NCBI GenBank assembly: GCA_963717125.1
Contig: CAVQVG010000007.1
Span: 124,001-188,000 of the forward strand
Origin: RYN-230 sp963717125
GTDB taxonomy: Bacteria > Actinomycetota > Actinomycetes > Streptosporangiales > Streptosporangiaceae
Direction of reading: 5' to 3'
Length of the DNA stretch: 64,000 nt
Below, one piece after another: positions 59,365 through 64,000 of the stretch (within the stretch, counting starts at the first letter, position 1; each line of letters starts with the position of its first letter). Position numbers and translations under genes: made by a program. Under the pieces are notes generated by a model, which saw only the letters and a program-made list of their open reading frames with translations, was not told where the DNA came from and searched no databases.

Positions 59365-59766
59365 CTAGCGGTGTTCGGTTGGGATGCCCAGCGCGCGCAT
59401 CACGGCGGCGACGTTCGCGAACTCGCGGCGGGCGGGCAGGCTGCTGATCGCGTCGACGACTTCGTCGGGCGCCCCAGTCCGCTGCAGGTAGTCCAGCATG
59501 GTGTCCCGGTGGGCCGGGAAATCGTGCGGCTCCAGCCAGCGCGCGATGTCCGACCGGCGGTCCACCTGGGCCTGGGTGATGCCGGCCGGCGTACCCGGCT
59601 GCTCGTCGGAGGGCAGCTCCTGGTCCAGGTGATCTTCGTCGACCGGCTCGGTCTCCCGCCACTCCTCGGTGCGCGCGGGCTGGCCCGTGTGGGTGAGGGT
59701 TTCGGTCTCCTCTTCCATCTCGTCGTCGACCCGCGCCCCGTGCTTGAAGCTGCCTCGTTCTTCCAT
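59365..59766 (-). CDS. DUF2795 domain-containing protein
   Basis: 133 aa, very acidic N-terminal half (DDEMEEETETLTHTGQ) of low complexity followed by the DUF2795 region: VDRRSDIARWLEPHDFPAHR, LDYLQRTGAPDEVVDAIS, LPARREFANVAAVMRALG. The family is common in actinobacteria with unknown function, perhaps stress-related. ATG 59766 has a G-rich site upstream. It lies 35 bp after the Clp ATPase gene, so the two probably share a transcript. Confidence 0.9.
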   Translation of the reverse strand: MEERGSFKHGARVDDEMEEETETLTHTGQPARTEEWRETEPVDEDHLDQELPSDEQPGTPAGITQAQVDRRSDIARWLEPHDFPAHRDTMLDYLQRTGAPDEVVDAISSLPARREFANVAAVMRALGIPTEHR

Positions 59767-59801
59767 CCTGCTGCCTTTCGCTAGGTTCGGCCGGGGTCCG
59801 C

Positions 59802-62351
<2,550 letters not shown>

Positions 62352-62451
62352 CTCTGCTGCTCCCGGTGCGGATGGTCCGAATTGCGTACCTAGGCCCCCT
62401 ACCCGGGATGCGCCGGGAATCCCCGTGAATCCGGCTGCGAACCGCAGGCCG

Positions 62452-63090
62452 TCAGTCCTTGCGCCCGGTCAGCGCCAGGCTGGCCCCGATCCCGATCATG
62501 ACCAGGCCGCCGGTGCCACCGACCAGGGCCAGCCGGCGGGGCGACCGGGCGAGCCACGCCCGGGCCGAACCGGCCAGCAGCGCCCAGGTGCTGTCGGACA
62601 GCACCGCGATCGCGATGAACACCGCGCCGAGCAGCAGCATCTGGACCGGGACGTGCCCGGCGGAGCGGTTCACGAACTGAGGCAGCACGGCGGCGAAGAA
62701 CACGATCGCCTTGGGGTTGCTGGCGCCGACCACCGTGCCGTCCCAGAGGATCCGGCCCAGGCTCTTCGGCTGGACCAGGGTGTCCAGCGCGGCGCGCAGC
62801 GAGCCGCGGTGCCGCCACGCCTGCACCCCCAGGTAGATCAGGTACGCCGCGCCGGCCAGCTTGATCACGGTGAACACGGCTACCGACCGCCCGACCAGCG
62901 CCCCGATGCCGAACGCCACCGCGGTCACCTGGAGGTAGACGCCGATCTGGCCGCCCACCGCGGTGCCCACCCCGGCGGCCCGGCCGAGCATGAGCGAGCG
63001 GCTGATCACGAACAGCACGTTCGGCCCCGGGACGATGATCAGCACAAAGGAAATCAGCGCGAACGCGAGCAGATGGCTGGTGGGCAGCAC
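62452..63090 (-). CDS. LysE-family amino-acid exporter
   Basis: 212 aa membrane protein with about six helices. FVLIIVPGPNVLFVISRSL is the LysE/RhtB signature at residues about 15-33. AVFTVIKLAGAAYLIYLGVQAW and GASNPKAIVFFAAVLPQFV are the next conserved segments. The family exports amino acids or related metabolites. It lies 100 bp from the Clp gene and is read in the same direction. The GTG start at 63090 is preceded by a weak site only. Confidence 0.93.
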   Translation of the reverse strand: MLPTSHLLAFALISFVLIIVPGPNVLFVISRSLMLGRAAGVGTAVGGQIGVYLQVTAVAFGIGALVGRSVAVFTVIKLAGAAYLIYLGVQAWRHRGSLRAALDTLVQPKSLGRILWDGTVVGASNPKAIVFFAAVLPQFVNRSAGHVPVQMLLLGAVFIAIAVLSDSTWALLAGSARAWLARSPRRLALVGGTGGLVMIGIGASLALTGRKD

Positions 63091-63218
63091 GCAACCACCC
63101 TAGCCACCGGCCCCCACTCGCCCCGAAGCTATTTTCACTTCGACCCGCACTGGCCCCGGCCGGGACCAGCCCGCCAGCCACCCCTTGACCGCACTCTGCC
63201 GCCCGCCTATCTTAATGG

Positions 63219-63235
63219 CCATCAGATTCTGATGG
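63219..63235. promoter_or_regulatory. 17-bp palindrome upstream of the SDR gene
   Basis: CCATCAGA (63219-63226) and TCTGATGG (63228-63235) are exact inverted copies around one central T. The site lies 25 bp before the SDR start and resembles TetR/MarR-type operators in size. Confidence 0.5.
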
Positions 63236-63260
63236 GCGTTCAGATTACCGGGAGGCGGTC

Positions 63261-64000
63261 ATGAGTGGATGGACGGCGGCCGAGGTGCCCGTCCTGACCG
63301 GCCGGGTGGCCGTGGTCACTGGGGCCAATGCCGGCATCGGGCTTGAGACCGTGCGGGTGCTGGCGCAGCATGGCGCCACCGTCATGCTGGCCTGCCGGGA
63401 CGAGCGCAAAGCGGATCAGGCGGTCAGCCAGATCCGGTCCACTGTGCCGGACGCCGACGTCCGGCCGGTGCACCTCGATCTGGCCTCGCTGGGCTCGGTC
63501 CGGCAGGCCGCGGCTGAGATCCTGGCCGACTGCCCCCGGCTGGATCTGCTGATCAACAACGCGGGGGTGATGTACGTCCCGTTCCAACGCACCGAGGACG
63601 GCTTCGAGCTCACCCTCGGCACCAACCACCTGGGCCATTTCGCGCTCACCGGGCTGGTCCTGCCCCGGCTGCTGGACACCCCTGGCTCGCGGGTGGTGAC
63701 GGTGAGCAGCCTGGGCCACCGCGGCGGCACGATGCACTTCGACGACCTGAACCTGACGCAGCACTACCAGCCCGAGCAGGCCTACTGGCAGTCCAAGCTG
63801 GCCAACCTGCTGTTCAGCTACGAACTGGACACAAGGCTGGCCGCGGCCGGGGCGCGCACCCGCGCGCTGGCCGCGCATCCCGGCATCGTGCTTACCGGCC
63901 TGTGGCGGACCAGCCCGCGCTGGGAGCGGGTGGCGATCAGCCCACGACTGCGGCTGCTCAACTTCTGGCAGGCGCAGAGCGCGGCCCGGGGCGCGCTGCC
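63261..64000 (+). CDS. Short-chain dehydrogenase/reductase, 3' end outside window
   Basis: At least 246 codons, cut by the right edge. VAVVTGANAGIGLETVRVL is the NAD(P) glycine motif, MLACRDERKADQAV suits NADP preference, LLINNAGVM is the NNAG block, VTVSSLGHRGG has the catalytic Ser, and YWQSKLANLLF the Tyr-x-x-x-Lys. It resembles WW-domain-oxidoreductase/retinol-dehydrogenase-like SDRs frequent in actinobacteria. ATG 63261 has GGAGG 5 bp upstream and a palindrome just before. The substrate is unknown. Confidence 0.92.
   Translation, partial: MSGWTAAEVPVLTGRVAVVTGANAGIGLETVRVLAQHGATVMLACRDERKADQAVSQIRSTVPDADVRPVHLDLASLGSVRQAAAEILADCPRLDLLINNAGVMYVPFQRTEDGFELTLGTNHLGHFALTGLVLPRLLDTPGSRVVTVSSLGHRGGTMHFDDLNLTQHYQPEQAYWQSKLANLLFSYELDTRLAAAGARTRALAAHPGIVLTGLWRTSPRWERVAISPRLRLLNFWQAQSAARGAL

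Overview
The window is chromosomal DNA of a high-GC, Gram-positive actinobacterium. The evidence is very GC-rich coding DNA with GTG starts, an MshC-type mycothiol ligase, PF04672 and DUF2795 proteins, a UVR-containing Clp ATPase, and many Sec/Tat-exported carbohydrate-active enzymes. Genus cannot be fixed from sequence alone; a soil, plant-litter degrader is the natural reading. I see no tRNA, rRNA, IS element, CRISPR array or prophage.

Layout. 1-7 kb: the 3' end of a GABA aminotransferase gene, an SGNH hydrolase, a DUF72 protein, and an aminotransferase/methylmalonate-semialdehyde dehydrogenase pair divergent from a PucR regulator across a perfect 12-bp inverted repeat. 7-20 kb: a surface/secretome island with a secreted lysyl oxidase, two small WxL-like proteins flanking a membrane-anchored DUF916/DUF3324 (WxL-interacting type) protein, a GH9 cellulase with CBM3-type module, and a giant LamG + 21-blade RCC1 + Fn3 + WxL-like protein whose gene carries at least eight apparent frameshifts. 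20-33 kb: a pectin locus on the minus strand from polymer to 2-oxoglutarate (FCD-GntR regulator, KdgD, IlvD/Edd dehydratase, GH28, pectinesterase, uronate dehydrogenase, 2-oxoglutarate-semialdehyde dehydrogenase, an unknown protein, GH28, PL4 rhamnogalacturonan lyase).

33-36 kb: methyltransferases and a DUF2975/XRE pair. 36-47 kb: a polyamine import and catabolism region (PotA, two PotD, PotB, PotC, a PuuB-like oxidase; an aminobutyraldehyde dehydrogenase divergent from an AsnC regulator and class III aminotransferase). 47-50 kb: a small membrane protein, a collagen-like/DUF2335 gene with an apparent frameshift, and a Cys-rich secreted protein of unknown function. 51-55 kb: a serine-kinase-type ATPase, a LacI regulator with two upstream operator-like sites, and a GH16 glucanase whose CBM6 module is out of frame. 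55-64 kb: PhzF, methyltransferases, a haloalkane-dehalogenase-like hydrolase, MshC, DUF2795, ClpC-like ATPase, LysE exporter and a truncated SDR.

How it fits together: pectin, cellulose and beta-glucan are attacked outside the cell and galacturonate is oxidised to 2-oxoglutarate. Polyamines and omega-amino acids are imported, transaminated and oxidised to succinate or acetyl/propionyl-CoA. The WxL/DUF916 cluster is the least ordinary part because this architecture is best known from low-GC Firmicutes. Apparent frameshifts occur only in repetitive or GC-tract stretches of extracellular or collagen-like genes, so sequence error is a serious alternative to gene decay or phase variation.
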